Below, piece by piece: positions 17,155-24,789 of a stretch of 64,000 nucleotides of DNA (its first letter is position 1; the number at the start of each line of letters is the position of its first letter). Source of the DNA: Flemingiibacterium sp045600005. Its GTDB lineage: Bacteria; Bacillota; Clostridia; Oscillospirales; CAG-272. The DNA is taken from contig JAZRXB010000247.1 in NCBI GenBank assembly GCA_045600005.1, positions 76,083 to 140,082 of the forward strand, read 5' to 3'. The notes below the pieces were generated by a model. It saw only the letters and a list, made by a program, of their open reading frames with translations, was not told the DNA's origin and made no database searches. The position numbers and the translations under genes are program-made.

Positions 17155-17988
17155 ATGAAGAAAATTCTTTCGCTTATCTTAGCGGTTTCCATGCTCGCTC
17201 TCGCGCTCGCATCCTGCGGCGGCAGCGGCAAGGTCAAAGTCATCGAGGTCGAGCTGACCCAGGAACAGTACGCATTCGGCGTTGACAAGGCACAGCCTGA
17301 GCTGCTTGACAAGGTCAACAGCATCATCAAGGAGATCAAGAGCAACGGCAAGTTTGACGAGATCTGCAACAAGTACTTCGGCGACGGCACGCCCACGCCG
17401 GTCCCGTCCGCAAAGCTCGACACCTCCAAGGATCAGTTCATCGTTGCGACCAACGCAGCATTCGAGCCGTTTGAATATATGGACGGCGAAAACTACCTCG
17501 GCATCGATATGGAGATCGCAAAGCTCATCGCCGACGAGCTCGGTCAGGAGCTGGTCATCAGCAACATGGATTTCGACGCCGTCTGCCTCTCCGTCGGTCA
17601 GCATAAGTGCGACATCGCCATGGCCGGTCTGACCATCAAGCCCGACCGCGAAGAATATGTCGCTTTCTCCGATTCCTATTACAACGCAGCACAGAAGATC
17701 ATCGTCAAGGCTGACGACACCGCTTTTGACGCCTGCAAGACCGCTGAAGACGTAGAAGCAGTTCTCGCTTCCTTCGATGCGACTACCACCATTGGCGTAC
17801 AGAACGGCACGACCGGACAGTTCTATGTTGAGGGCGACGAGAGCTGGGGCTTCGCCGGCTTTGCAACCTCGATGAAGGGCTACAAGAACGGTTCGCTGGC
17901 TGTTCAGGACCTTCTCAACGGCAACATTCAGTATGTCATCATCGACTCCGCTCCGGCAGCCTGCATCGCAAAGGCGTACAACGGCTGA
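17155..17988 (+). CDS. Amino-acid ABC transporter binding lipoprotein, apparently circularly permuted
   Basis: Captures a polar amino acid at the outer face of the membrane. The 277-residue protein has a lipoprotein signal (MKKILSLILAVSMLALALASC, Cys21). Residues about 29-77 (VIEVELTQEQYAFGVDKAQ...FDEICNKYFG) match the segment that normally ends family 3 binding proteins. Residues 94 onwards (FIVATNAAFEPFEYMDG...) are the normal N-terminal lobe start, and the protein stops at VIIDSAPAACIAKAYNG where that final segment should follow. The domain order is therefore permuted. RBS AAAGGAG. The permease and ATPase genes follow after a hairpin that may lower their expression relative to the binding protein. 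Confidence 0.9.
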   Translation: MKKILSLILAVSMLALALASCGGSGKVKVIEVELTQEQYAFGVDKAQPELLDKVNSIIKEIKSNGKFDEICNKYFGDGTPTPVPSAKLDTSKDQFIVATNAAFEPFEYMDGENYLGIDMEIAKLIADELGQELVISNMDFDAVCLSVGQHKCDIAMAGLTIKPDREEYVAFSDSYYNAAQKIIVKADDTAFDACKTAEDVEAVLASFDATTTIGVQNGTTGQFYVEGDESWGFAGFATSMKGYKNGSLAVQDLLNGNIQYVIIDSAPAACIAKAYNG

Positions 17989-18024
17989 GTCGGGTTCCCT
18001 TGTCCTGAATCGATAAACACAAAA

Positions 18025-18065
18025 GCTGCTCTTCCGTCTCAAAGACGGGAGAGCGGCGCATTTTA
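18025..18065 (+). terminator. Attenuating hairpin between binding protein and permease genes
   Basis: GCTGCTCTTCCGTCT (18025-18039) pairs with AGACGGGAGAGCGGC (18043-18057) with G-U wobbles, followed by GCATTTTAAT. A partial terminator here would keep the binding protein in excess over the permease. Confidence 0.65.
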
Positions 18066-18090
18066 ATCAAAACGGGGAGTACGCAAACTC

Positions 18091-18822
18091 ATGATGAACG
18101 CAGTTCCTGCCCTTCTGTTCGGAGGACGGAAGGTTGAAAAATTCCTTGACGTTCTGCTCAACAAGGGCGGCTATGTCAAGGTGCTGGAAGGTCTGCGCAA
18201 TACGCTGATCATTGCGATATCAGGTCTTCTGATCGGCATCGTGATCGGTACGCTGATCGCAACGATCCGTGTTGTACCGAAATATCAGGTCCTTCCGCGC
18301 ATTCTGAACGGGATCTGCACCGTTTATGTCGGCTTCTTCCGAGGAACGCCGATGGTGGTGCAGCTGCTGGTGTTTTATTATGTCCTGTTTCCGCTGATCG
18401 GAGTGAACATTACCGCCGTCAACGTCTCGATCCTCGTCTTCGGTCTGAACAGCGGCGCTTACATATCGGAAATGATGCGCGCCGGCATCGAATCGGTCGA
18501 CAGCGGACAGATGGAAGCGGGACGCGCGGTCGGTCTGTCGTTCCCTACGACCATGATGAAAATCGTGATCCCGCAGGCGATCAAGAACATTCTGCCCACG
18601 CTCGGCAACGAATTTATCGCGCTGATCAAGGAGACCTCTGTCGTGTCTTTCGTCGGAGCGGCTGACCTTTATGTCGCTTTCAATATGATCGGTACGAATT
18701 CCTATGAGTTCATGGTGCCGTATCTGGTCATGGCGATCATTTACATTATCATGATCGTCATCATCGCCGCAGGCATCAAGCTGATGGAGAGGGGGCTGAA
18801 GCGCAGTGACAGACGCCACTAA
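18091..18822 (+). CDS. Amino-acid ABC transporter permease
   Basis: A 243-residue HisM/GlnP-type membrane protein. It has about five hydrophobic segments and the permease signature around FRGTPMVVQLLVFYYVLF and EAGRAVGLSFPTTMMKIVIPQAIKNILPTLGNEF, the cytoplasmic EAA loop that contacts the ATPase. The start follows GGGGAG. Its end overlaps the beginning of the ATPase gene by 17 bases. With the neighbours it forms a complete polar amino-acid importer. Confidence 0.93.
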   Translation: MMNAVPALLFGGRKVEKFLDVLLNKGGYVKVLEGLRNTLIIAISGLLIGIVIGTLIATIRVVPKYQVLPRILNGICTVYVGFFRGTPMVVQLLVFYYVLFPLIGVNITAVNVSILVFGLNSGAYISEMMRAGIESVDSGQMEAGRAVGLSFPTTMMKIVIPQAIKNILPTLGNEFIALIKETSVVSFVGAADLYVAFNMIGTNSYEFMVPYLVMAIIYIIMIVIIAAGIKLMERGLKRSDRRH

Positions 18823-19681
18823 TATGAAAAAAGACGGCGAGCGGGAGGTCCTGATCGACGTCATTGATCTTCAAAAGAATTTCGGCGAGCTGAAGGTCCT
18901 GCGCGGCATCACCACGACCATCCGCAAGGGAGATATCGTCTGCGTCATCGGTCCGTCCGGCAGCGGCAAGAGTACGTTCCTCCGCTGTCTCAACTGCATG
19001 GAAGACCCGTCCGGCGGAAAGATCATGTTCCACGACGTCAATATCGCCGATATGAAGGTCGATATCAACGTCCATCGCCGCAAGATGGGCATGGTGTTCC
19101 AGCAGTTCAATCTTTTCAACAACAAAACGGTCGTTCAGAATATCATGCTTGCGCCGGTACACGTCGGCGTGTCCGATCTGAACCGGGCGAAGCGGCATAA
19201 TTTCTTCCTTCCGCTGACGAATCTGTTCTGCGGAAAGGATAACAAGAAAGAAAAGCTGCCCATCACGACGACCAAACAGGAGATCAAGGCGCAGGCAATG
19301 GAAAACGCGCTCCGTCTGCTCCGCCGCATCGGGCTGGAGGACAAGGCGAACGTGTATCCGTCCACGCTGTCCGGCGGTCAGAAGCAGCGTGTGGCGATCG
19401 TCCGCGCGCTGGCGATGAATCCCGAAGTGATCCTGTTCGACGAGCCGACGAGCGCGCTGGGCCCCGAAATGGTCGGCGAGGTGCTCGGTCTGATGAAAGA
19501 GCTGGCAAGGGAAGGCATGACGATGGTCGTCGTCACACATGAAATGGGCTTCGCACGCGAGGTCGGTACCCGCGTTCTGTTCATCGACCGGGGTGTGATC
19601 CTCGAAGAAAATACGCCGAAGGAATTCTTTGCGAATCCGCAGAACGAGCGGACGATCGAATTCCTGTCCAAGGTGCTGTAA
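18806..19681 (+). CDS. Amino-acid ABC transporter ATP-binding protein
   Basis: A 291-residue GlnQ/HisP-type ATPase. Walker A is GPSGSGKST, the Q-loop is FQQFNLF, the signature LSGGQKQRVAIVRALA, Walker B VILFDEPTSALGPE and the switch His in VVVTHEMGF. Start is a GTG at 18806 preceded by GGAGAGGGGG inside the permease gene; the ATG at 18824 lacks a ribosome site. Compared with the usual 240-250 residues there is an insertion of about 35 residues (RHNFFLPLTNLFCGKDNKKE to TKQEIKAQ) between the Q-loop region and the signature motif. A strong terminator ends the operon. Confidence 0.93.
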   Translation: MTDATNMKKDGEREVLIDVIDLQKNFGELKVLRGITTTIRKGDIVCVIGPSGSGKSTFLRCLNCMEDPSGGKIMFHDVNIADMKVDINVHRRKMGMVFQQFNLFNNKTVVQNIMLAPVHVGVSDLNRAKRHNFFLPLTNLFCGKDNKKEKLPITTTKQEIKAQAMENALRLLRRIGLEDKANVYPSTLSGGQKQRVAIVRALAMNPEVILFDEPTSALGPEMVGEVLGLMKELAREGMTMVVVTHEMGFAREVGTRVLFIDRGVILEENTPKEFFANPQNERTIEFLSKVL

Positions 19682-19686
19682 AGCGC

Positions 19687-19724
19687 AGACCGGCGCGCCG
19701 TCAGGCGGCGCGCCGGTCTTTTCT
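19687..19724 (+). terminator. Terminator of the amino-acid transporter operon
   Basis: AGACCGGCGCGCCG, loop TCAGG, and its exact complement ending at 19719, then TTTTCTG. A 14-bp stem. Confidence 0.93.
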
Positions 19725-19727
19725 GCT

Positions 19728-19756
19728 TTGACAGACCGTATAAATATTCATAAACT
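19728..19756 (+). promoter_or_regulatory. Promoter of the serine hydrolase gene
   Basis: TTGACA (19728-19733), 17-base spacer, TAAACT (19751-19756). Confidence 0.6.
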
Positions 19757-19779
19757 CTGCATGAGAAAGGATGATGGGA

Positions 19780-20922
19780 ATGCGTGAACTTGACGCGGAA
19801 GGACTGGCGCAGAGACTTGAGACCCGCATGGCGGACGATCTGGCGGGCGGAAGAGTCGGCGGCGCGGTCCTTTGTGTGATGCAGCACGGGAAGACCGTCT
19901 ATCGGAACTGCTTCGGCGTGTCGTCGCCGGGCGGAGAACCGCTTCGGGAGGATGCGATGTTCCGCATGGCTTCCATGACCAAGCCGATCACTGCGGCGGC
20001 GGCGTTGATCCAGATGGAACGCGGGAAATTTTCGCTCGACGACAAGGTGAGCGATTATCTGCCCGCGTTTGCCGAAATGGAGATCGGGAAACGGGTGGAC
20101 GGAAAGCTCGTTCGGACCGGAAAAGCGGAGGATCCGATGCGGATCCTTCATCTGCTGACCCACACGAGCGGACTGGGCAGCGGCGATACCGCCGGACTGG
20201 CGGGCAGTTTCTCTCCTGAACAGCGCCGGACGCTCGCCGGAACGGTGGACGGCTGGTCGGGAACGCCGCTTGCGTTCGAGCCGTTTTCGACGAAAGCATA
20301 CAGCGGGACGGCGGCGTTCGACGTGCTGGCGCGCATCATCGAGCTGACTTCGGACAGACCGTTTGACGAATTCCTGAAAACCGAGCTGTTCGACCCGCTT
20401 GGCATGGAGAATACGACCTTCGCGCCGGATGAGGCACAATGGAAGCGCATGATCGTCATGCACGATCTGAAAGACGGAAAGCCGGTCGCGGCGGATTCGC
20501 CGAAGCCGGGCTTCGTCTTCGCCGATTTCCCGGTGACGGAGACCTGCGGCGGCGCGGGTCTGGCGTCCGATCTGCATGATTATTCATTATTTGCGGAAAT
20601 GCTGCGCCGCGGCGGGCAGGTCGGGAACCGTTCGCTGATCGGCGCGGAATGGATCCGGACGATGCGGACGAATCGGCTGCCCGCGCATATTCCGTCGTCT
20701 CCCGAAGCGTGGGGGCTCGGCGTGCGGGTCATCACGTCGGAGCGGTACGGACGGCTGCCGGTCGGCTCGTTCGGCTGGAGCGGAGCGTATGGGACGCATT
20801 TCTTCGTCGACCCTGCCGACGACGTGACGGCGGTCTATCTGAAAAATTCGCTGTTTGACGGCGGCTCGGGCGCGAAAACGTCGGCGCGCTTCGAGGAGGA
20901 TCTCGAAGCGTCCTATCGCTGA
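19780..20922 (+). CDS. Serine hydrolase, beta-lactamase class C family
   Basis: A 380-residue protein of the class C beta-lactamase/esterase EstB family. The catalytic motif S-x-x-K is in MASMTKPI (Ser65, Lys68), Tyr-Ser-Gly in KAYSGTAAFDVLARI, and the C-terminal KTG equivalent in GWSGAYGT. No signal peptide is visible, so it is probably a cytoplasmic esterase or peptidase rather than a resistance enzyme. Three in-frame ATGs (19771, 19774, 19780) compete; the last has AAAGGATGAT at normal spacing and is preferred. It is monocistronic and converges with the next gene. Confidence 0.85.
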   Translation: MRELDAEGLAQRLETRMADDLAGGRVGGAVLCVMQHGKTVYRNCFGVSSPGGEPLREDAMFRMASMTKPITAAAALIQMERGKFSLDDKVSDYLPAFAEMEIGKRVDGKLVRTGKAEDPMRILHLLTHTSGLGSGDTAGLAGSFSPEQRRTLAGTVDGWSGTPLAFEPFSTKAYSGTAAFDVLARIIELTSDRPFDEFLKTELFDPLGMENTTFAPDEAQWKRMIVMHDLKDGKPVAADSPKPGFVFADFPVTETCGGAGLASDLHDYSLFAEMLRRGGQVGNRSLIGAEWIRTMRTNRLPAHIPSSPEAWGLGVRVITSERYGRLPVGSFGWSGAYGTHFFVDPADDVTAVYLKNSLFDGGSGAKTSARFEEDLEASYR

Positions 20923-20934
20923 GCAGACGAAAAG

Positions 20935-20961
20935 CCCCGTCCGCGCAGAGCGCAGACGGGG
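20935..20961. terminator. Terminator shared by convergent genes
   Basis: CCCCGTC (20935-20941) pairs with GACGGGG (20955-20961). On the minus strand the stem is followed by CTTTTCG, so it mainly serves the gene at 20976-22655. Confidence 0.65.
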
Positions 20962-20975
20962 TATACGCACGGGAT

Positions 20976-22655
20976 CTATTTGATTTCAAAGGTTTCCTTT
21001 TTGTAGTCGACCGTGACGGAGGTGCCGTTGGAATAGGTGGTGCGGAATACGCCGGGCGCGATCTCCTCGTGGTCGTCCATGAACGAGAAGCGGACGTCGG
21101 ACAGCGACTCATAGTCGTCGCTCATCACTCTGATCTTTTCGGCGCTGTCGCGGAGCTGTTCGTCCGTGTCGCAGAGGAAGTCCTCTCGGCCCATCCAGTT
21201 GTTGTTCGATGCGAAGTTTGCGTAGTAACAGATCAGCGGACGGCCGCCGTACTCGAAATATTTCAGGCGGTTTTTCACACTCTTTGCCGTGTAGTTGAGC
21301 GTGAAGGTCGAGCTGTTGTACAGGATAATGCCGTGGTAGATCAGTTCCCAGAACGGCACGACCGCGTCGCAGAGCGGGATGGTGTCTTCGCTGCCGATCT
21401 TGAACGAGATGTACATACAGTAATCGAGGTCGGACGCGGCGAAGTCGAAGCCGGACTCGGACGAGAAGCCGCCGAAGGTCTTTCTGGCGAGCTTCATGGT
21501 CTTGCGGTACCATTCGCCCGATTCGGCGCGGTTCAGCGGATGCTTCGGGTCGTAGCATTTCAGAAGCGGCAGGATCGTGATGACGTCAATGTAGTGAATG
21601 CCCTCGAACCCGAGCGCGGCGAGCTTCGGCTGATTGACCGTCTCAAAGCGTTCGTACTGTCTCTGCGGACAGATCTTGTGCGGACGTCCGCCCGACCAGC
21701 AGTAGGGACGAAGATGCAGTCCGCCGTCCTTGTTTTTGAGCAGGTATTCCTCGTCGAAGCAGTCGGCGATGGTGTAAGCGCCGGTCGCGTCGTCGTGGCA
21801 GACGATGCCGTAGCCGTCTTCCTTGACATGGGAGATCAGCGCGCGCAGACGTTCCTCACCGCCCAGTCTCGGATCCGGCGGGAAGATCTGCGGGAAGCGT
21901 CCGTCGTGTCCGCCGTAGTTCCAGCCGACCAGACAGAATTCCGCGCCGGGAATGCCCTGACGTCTGAATTCATCGGCGATATCGCCCACGCGGTCAAAGG
22001 TGCAGGCGACGTGCATGGGCGGTTCGGTTTCGGGCGTCTGGTACTCAACCGGGCTCGGCGCGGGTTTCCAGCCCTGACGGACGCGGACAGCGATCGAATC
22101 GGCGCTCTTTTTCAGGCGCGGGTCGGCGGCTGTGCGCTCGGCGAGCGGGACGCATCCGCCGCGCGTCAGCTGGAAAGCGCGGTAGCAGCGCGCCATGGCG
22201 GGATAGCCGCCGTCCTCAAGCCCGTGCAGCTCGACGCGGATGTCCTCATACGCGGCGTCGCCGTCGAGCATGAAGCGCGGGAAGCAGGAGTAAACGCCAT
22301 CCTTTACAGAGATGATGGTGACGTGATCGGGACGCATCCCGGTGACGATGGCAAGCGTTCCGGCTTTGCCGGTGTTCATGCCGTAGCAGCCGATGAACGG
22401 CGTACCGCGGTCGACCACGGCGTCCTCACGCTGGGTGAAACGGGTCAGCACCGTGCCGGTCGTGCCGCCGCCGGTTAAGAACCAGCCCTCGTCTCCTGCC
22501 TTCGCAGTGAAACAGTCGTACAGGAAATCGACATAACGGATGCCCTCGCCCAGCTCTTCCTTTTTCAGATAAGCGGTGAGAACGCCGTTCTCCGCCGCAG
22601 TACAGACGTCGAGCGTTTTGGTCTGTCCGTTTTCAAATATCAGTGTTGCTTTCAA
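20976..22655 (-). CDS. Unrecognised TIM-barrel-like protein, possible glycosidase (DUF5696-like, tentative)
   Basis: I do not recognise this 559-residue protein with certainty. The first 180 residues look like a beta-rich domain (TLIFENGQTKTLDV...). Residues about 215-470 alternate strands and helices like a glycosidase barrel, with acidic residues at strand ends (GIVCHDDATGAY; GIHYIDVIT; FGGFSSESGFDF). The remainder is again beta-rich (FSFMDDHEEIAPGVFRTTYSNG). No signal peptide. The start codon is TTG, supported by GGGAGGA eight bases upstream and by agreement with the reading frame. It has its own promoter and lies among other glycosidase genes, which is the main reason to suspect carbohydrate chemistry. 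Confidence 0.55.
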   Translation of the reverse strand: MKATLIFENGQTKTLDVCTAAENGVLTAYLKKEELGEGIRYVDFLYDCFTAKAGDEGWFLTGGGTTGTVLTRFTQREDAVVDRGTPFIGCYGMNTGKAGTLAIVTGMRPDHVTIISVKDGVYSCFPRFMLDGDAAYEDIRVELHGLEDGGYPAMARCYRAFQLTRGGCVPLAERTAADPRLKKSADSIAVRVRQGWKPAPSPVEYQTPETEPPMHVACTFDRVGDIADEFRRQGIPGAEFCLVGWNYGGHDGRFPQIFPPDPRLGGEERLRALISHVKEDGYGIVCHDDATGAYTIADCFDEEYLLKNKDGGLHLRPYCWSGGRPHKICPQRQYERFETVNQPKLAALGFEGIHYIDVITILPLLKCYDPKHPLNRAESGEWYRKTMKLARKTFGGFSSESGFDFAASDLDYCMYISFKIGSEDTIPLCDAVVPFWELIYHGIILYNSSTFTLNYTAKSVKNRLKYFEYGGRPLICYYANFASNNNWMGREDFLCDTDEQLRDSAEKIRVMSDDYESLSDVRFSFMDDHEEIAPGVFRTTYSNGTSVTVDYKKETFEIK

Positions 22656-22705
22656 GGTGATGTCCTCCCAGAACAGAAATCAATCAATATAACATATATA
22701 TCTAT

Positions 22706-22734
22706 ATCATAACAGGTTCGGCGCAAAAAATCAA
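22706..22734 (-). promoter_or_regulatory. Promoter of the TIM-barrel-like gene
   Basis: Minus strand TTGATT (22734-22729), 17-base spacer, TATGAT (22711-22706). Confidence 0.6.
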
Positions 22735-22800
22735 TAGCAAATCTGAACGAAGATTTGTCAAAAACAAAGAAATTGTCCCATAAAGGGGGAAGGAGAAAAT

Positions 22801-23013
22801 ATGCTGCATATCGGTGGAAAGTACCGCCATTTCAAGGGCGGTCTGTATGAGGTGGTCGGCGTGGCGAAGGACAGCGAGACGCTCGAGGAAATGGTGGTCT
22901 ACCGCGCGCTGTACGGCGAGGGAGGTCTGTGGGTCAGACCGCTCGCCATGTTCTGCGAAACGGTCGAGCGGGACGGAAAGGTCATGCCGCGCTTTGCGTA
23001 TATCGATGAATGA
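22801..23013 (+). CDS. DUF1653 family protein
   Basis: A 70-residue protein with the family pattern KYRHFKGGLYEVVGVAKDSETLEEMVVYRALYGEGGLWVRPLAMF. DUF1653 proteins are small SH3-like beta-barrels of unknown role, found in many Firmicutes and Proteobacteria. A strong ribosome site GGGGGAAGGAG precedes the start. It stands alone and is followed at once by a terminator. Confidence 0.88.
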   Translation: MLHIGGKYRHFKGGLYEVVGVAKDSETLEEMVVYRALYGEGGLWVRPLAMFCETVERDGKVMPRFAYIDE

Positions 23014-23016
23014 GAG

Positions 23017-23050
23017 ATCGGGAGCTTCCGTGCGGAAGCTCCCGATTTCT
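23017..23050 (+). terminator. Terminator of the DUF1653 gene
   Basis: ATCGGGAGCTTCCG (23017-23030), loop TG, exact complement 23033-23046, then TTCT. A 14-bp stem. Confidence 0.85.
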
Positions 23051-23060
23051 ATTGCCCGCA

Positions 23061-23092
23061 ATATCATATTATGATATCATTTAACGATATAT
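23061..23092. repeat. 32-bp direct repeat flanking the CocE-type gene, left copy
   Basis: Begins ATATCATATTATGATATC and ends TTTAACGATATAT. It matches 24713-24744 in 26 of 32 positions in the same orientation. It overlaps the last codons and TGA stop of the minus-strand gene 23077-24693. Confidence 0.75.
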
Positions 23093-24693
23093 TCGGATGC
23101 TTCGCACGGAACGCGGAGCGAGGAGGCGTCGAGAAGGATCGTGTTGCGCGCGGTCTTCGCGGTCGTCTGCTCGGAGAACAGCCCGCGGTTGTTCGTGTGG
23201 GGAACGTACAGACCATATGCCGAGGACGACACGTCGATGCGCAACCGTTCGCCCTTTTTCACCAGAAAAGCGTGTTCGTCGAAACGGAAGGTCAGCTCGA
23301 CCTCGCTGCCGGGAACATAGGCTTTGTCGAAGTTCGAGATCTGCTGAATGTCGTCGCGCAGACCGAGCGCGCCTTCCTCCTTCACAAGGCTGACGCGCAG
23401 GTAGAAGCAGGTGTCCTCGCAGTCCGAGCGGACGCGGAGAGAGGCGGTCATACGCCCTTTGACAAAGACGTCCTTTTCAAACGGCTCGCTGAAAAACGAG
23501 CGGATATCGTACCGGGAATCCGGTCTGTCCTGCCATGCCGTACCGCCGAAGTTGCAGGAAAGACCGCCCTTGAACGATGCGGGCGCGTAGGGATTGTAGG
23601 TGTATGTGACCTCTCCCGTTCCGAACGGTACGACGCGCGTTTCCTCTCCGTCGGCAAAATCCTCCGTCCGCCAGCCGGGCGCGGGCTGACCGTCCGTGCG
23701 GTCGAACAGGCGGTAATACGTGACCCTGCCGGGCGCGAAGGGGAAATCCCCGTTTCTGCCGGCGGCTTTTTCACGGATCGCGTCGAACCAGCGTCTCGCG
23801 TAGTTCGGGAACGCTTCGCTCATCACGCCGTTTTCAAAGACGACCGGCTGACCGTCCGGTCTGCCCGAATGCTGATAGGGATGGACCGCCAGCGCACAGT
23901 GTGCGCGGGTCTTGGGGTCCATGCTGTTCCACATATCGAAAACGCCGCCGGTATAAATGTCGTAAAAGCCGGTGGTCAGCAGGATCGGGCATTTCGCGCT
24001 TTTCACCGCGTTGTGCGCTTCCGCGCCGCCGAAATGGGTCGTCCAGAAGGGATCGTCCCGGTCAGGATGGCGGAAGGTTTCGTCAAGATCGGGCGAAGGC
24101 TCGCCGAAGACCGTCTCCGAAAAGCCGGAGAGCGGCAGCATCCGGAACGTATCGGCCGCACAGGCTTTCTGCGGCATGGTCTTTTTCTTGTACATCCCGA
24201 CGTACCAGTTCCCGTGCAGAGCCGATTTGAAGAAACCGTTTCGATAAACGACATTGTACCGCTCGCAGTCCTGAACGTCGAACACCGCGCCCTTGATATC
24301 GTCCGCGAACGGCGCGGCGACGTAGAAGACGGATGACGTATAGCTTCCGCCGTTCAGGTACAGCTCACCGCCGTAAAAGGGCTGGCGGCGGATCCAGTCG
24401 AACAGGGCGAGCGTATCCTCGCGCTCATTGATGTAGGGAATGCAGTCGCCCGTGCTGTGCCCGCGTCCGCGGCAGTGCTGACTGACGACGGCATAGCCGT
24501 GATCGTTCCATCCTCTCGCGCCGTTCAGCGCGTCTGAGAGAAGCTCCCGGTCGGTCTTGGCTTCGGCGGCGTCCACATAAGGGCTTCGGAAGACGACGAC
24601 CGGAAAGGAACCGTTTCCTTCCGGAAGGGAGACGGTCGTGAACAGCTCCGCGCCGTCCACGCTGACATATGCGGTAAAACCGGTCTGGCTCAT
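23077..24693 (-). CDS. CocE/NonD family hydrolase (X-Pro dipeptidyl-peptidase S15 type)
   Basis: A 538-residue alpha/beta hydrolase. The N-terminal catalytic domain has the S15 opening (GAELFTTVSLPEGNGSFPVVVFRSPY), an oxyanion region QHCRGRGHSTG and the nucleophile elbow GGSYTS with Ser117; the acid and base are probably in GFYDIYTGG and HPYQHSG. The C-terminal half is the jelly-roll XPD domain (SLRVRSDCEDTCFYLRVSLVKE). Substrates in the family range from proline peptides to esters, so the reaction cannot be stated. No signal peptide. AGGTGAGG precedes the start. The gene is bracketed by two 32-bp AT-rich direct repeats. Confidence 0.85.
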   Translation of the reverse strand: MSQTGFTAYVSVDGAELFTTVSLPEGNGSFPVVVFRSPYVDAAEAKTDRELLSDALNGARGWNDHGYAVVSQHCRGRGHSTGDCIPYINEREDTLALFDWIRRQPFYGGELYLNGGSYTSSVFYVAAPFADDIKGAVFDVQDCERYNVVYRNGFFKSALHGNWYVGMYKKKTMPQKACAADTFRMLPLSGFSETVFGEPSPDLDETFRHPDRDDPFWTTHFGGAEAHNAVKSAKCPILLTTGFYDIYTGGVFDMWNSMDPKTRAHCALAVHPYQHSGRPDGQPVVFENGVMSEAFPNYARRWFDAIREKAAGRNGDFPFAPGRVTYYRLFDRTDGQPAPGWRTEDFADGEETRVVPFGTGEVTYTYNPYAPASFKGGLSCNFGGTAWQDRPDSRYDIRSFFSEPFEKDVFVKGRMTASLRVRSDCEDTCFYLRVSLVKEEGALGLRDDIQQISNFDKAYVPGSEVELTFRFDEHAFLVKKGERLRIDVSSSAYGLYVPHTNNRGLFSEQTTAKTARNTILLDASSLRVPCEASEYIVK

Positions 24694-24712
24694 GACAATA
24701 CCTCACCTTTCG

Positions 24713-24744
24713 ATATCGAATCATGATATCGTATAACGATATAC
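24713..24744. repeat. 32-bp direct repeat flanking the CocE-type gene, right copy
   Basis: Begins ATATCGAATCATGATATC and ends ATAACGATATAC, 26/32 identical to 23061-23092. It lies 20 bases upstream of the CocE-type start codon, in the promoter region, and contains overlapping GATATC-like half-sites, so it could be an operator. Confidence 0.75.
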
Positions 24745-24750
24745 TGATCA

Positions 24751-24781
24751 TAAAGCGCCGTCCCGCATCGCGGAACGGCGC
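24751..24781 (-). terminator. Terminator of the exonuclease-like gene
   Basis: On the minus strand GCGCCGT...ACGGCGC (24781-24775 with 24761-24755), extended by inner pairs, then TTTATG. Confidence 0.75.
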
Positions 24782-24789
24782 TGCCGTAT

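Noticed and set aside
19780..20922. Serine hydrolase as an antibiotic-resistance beta-lactamase
   Set aside because: No signal peptide and only general class C family motifs; esterase or peptidase roles are more common for such cytoplasmic members.
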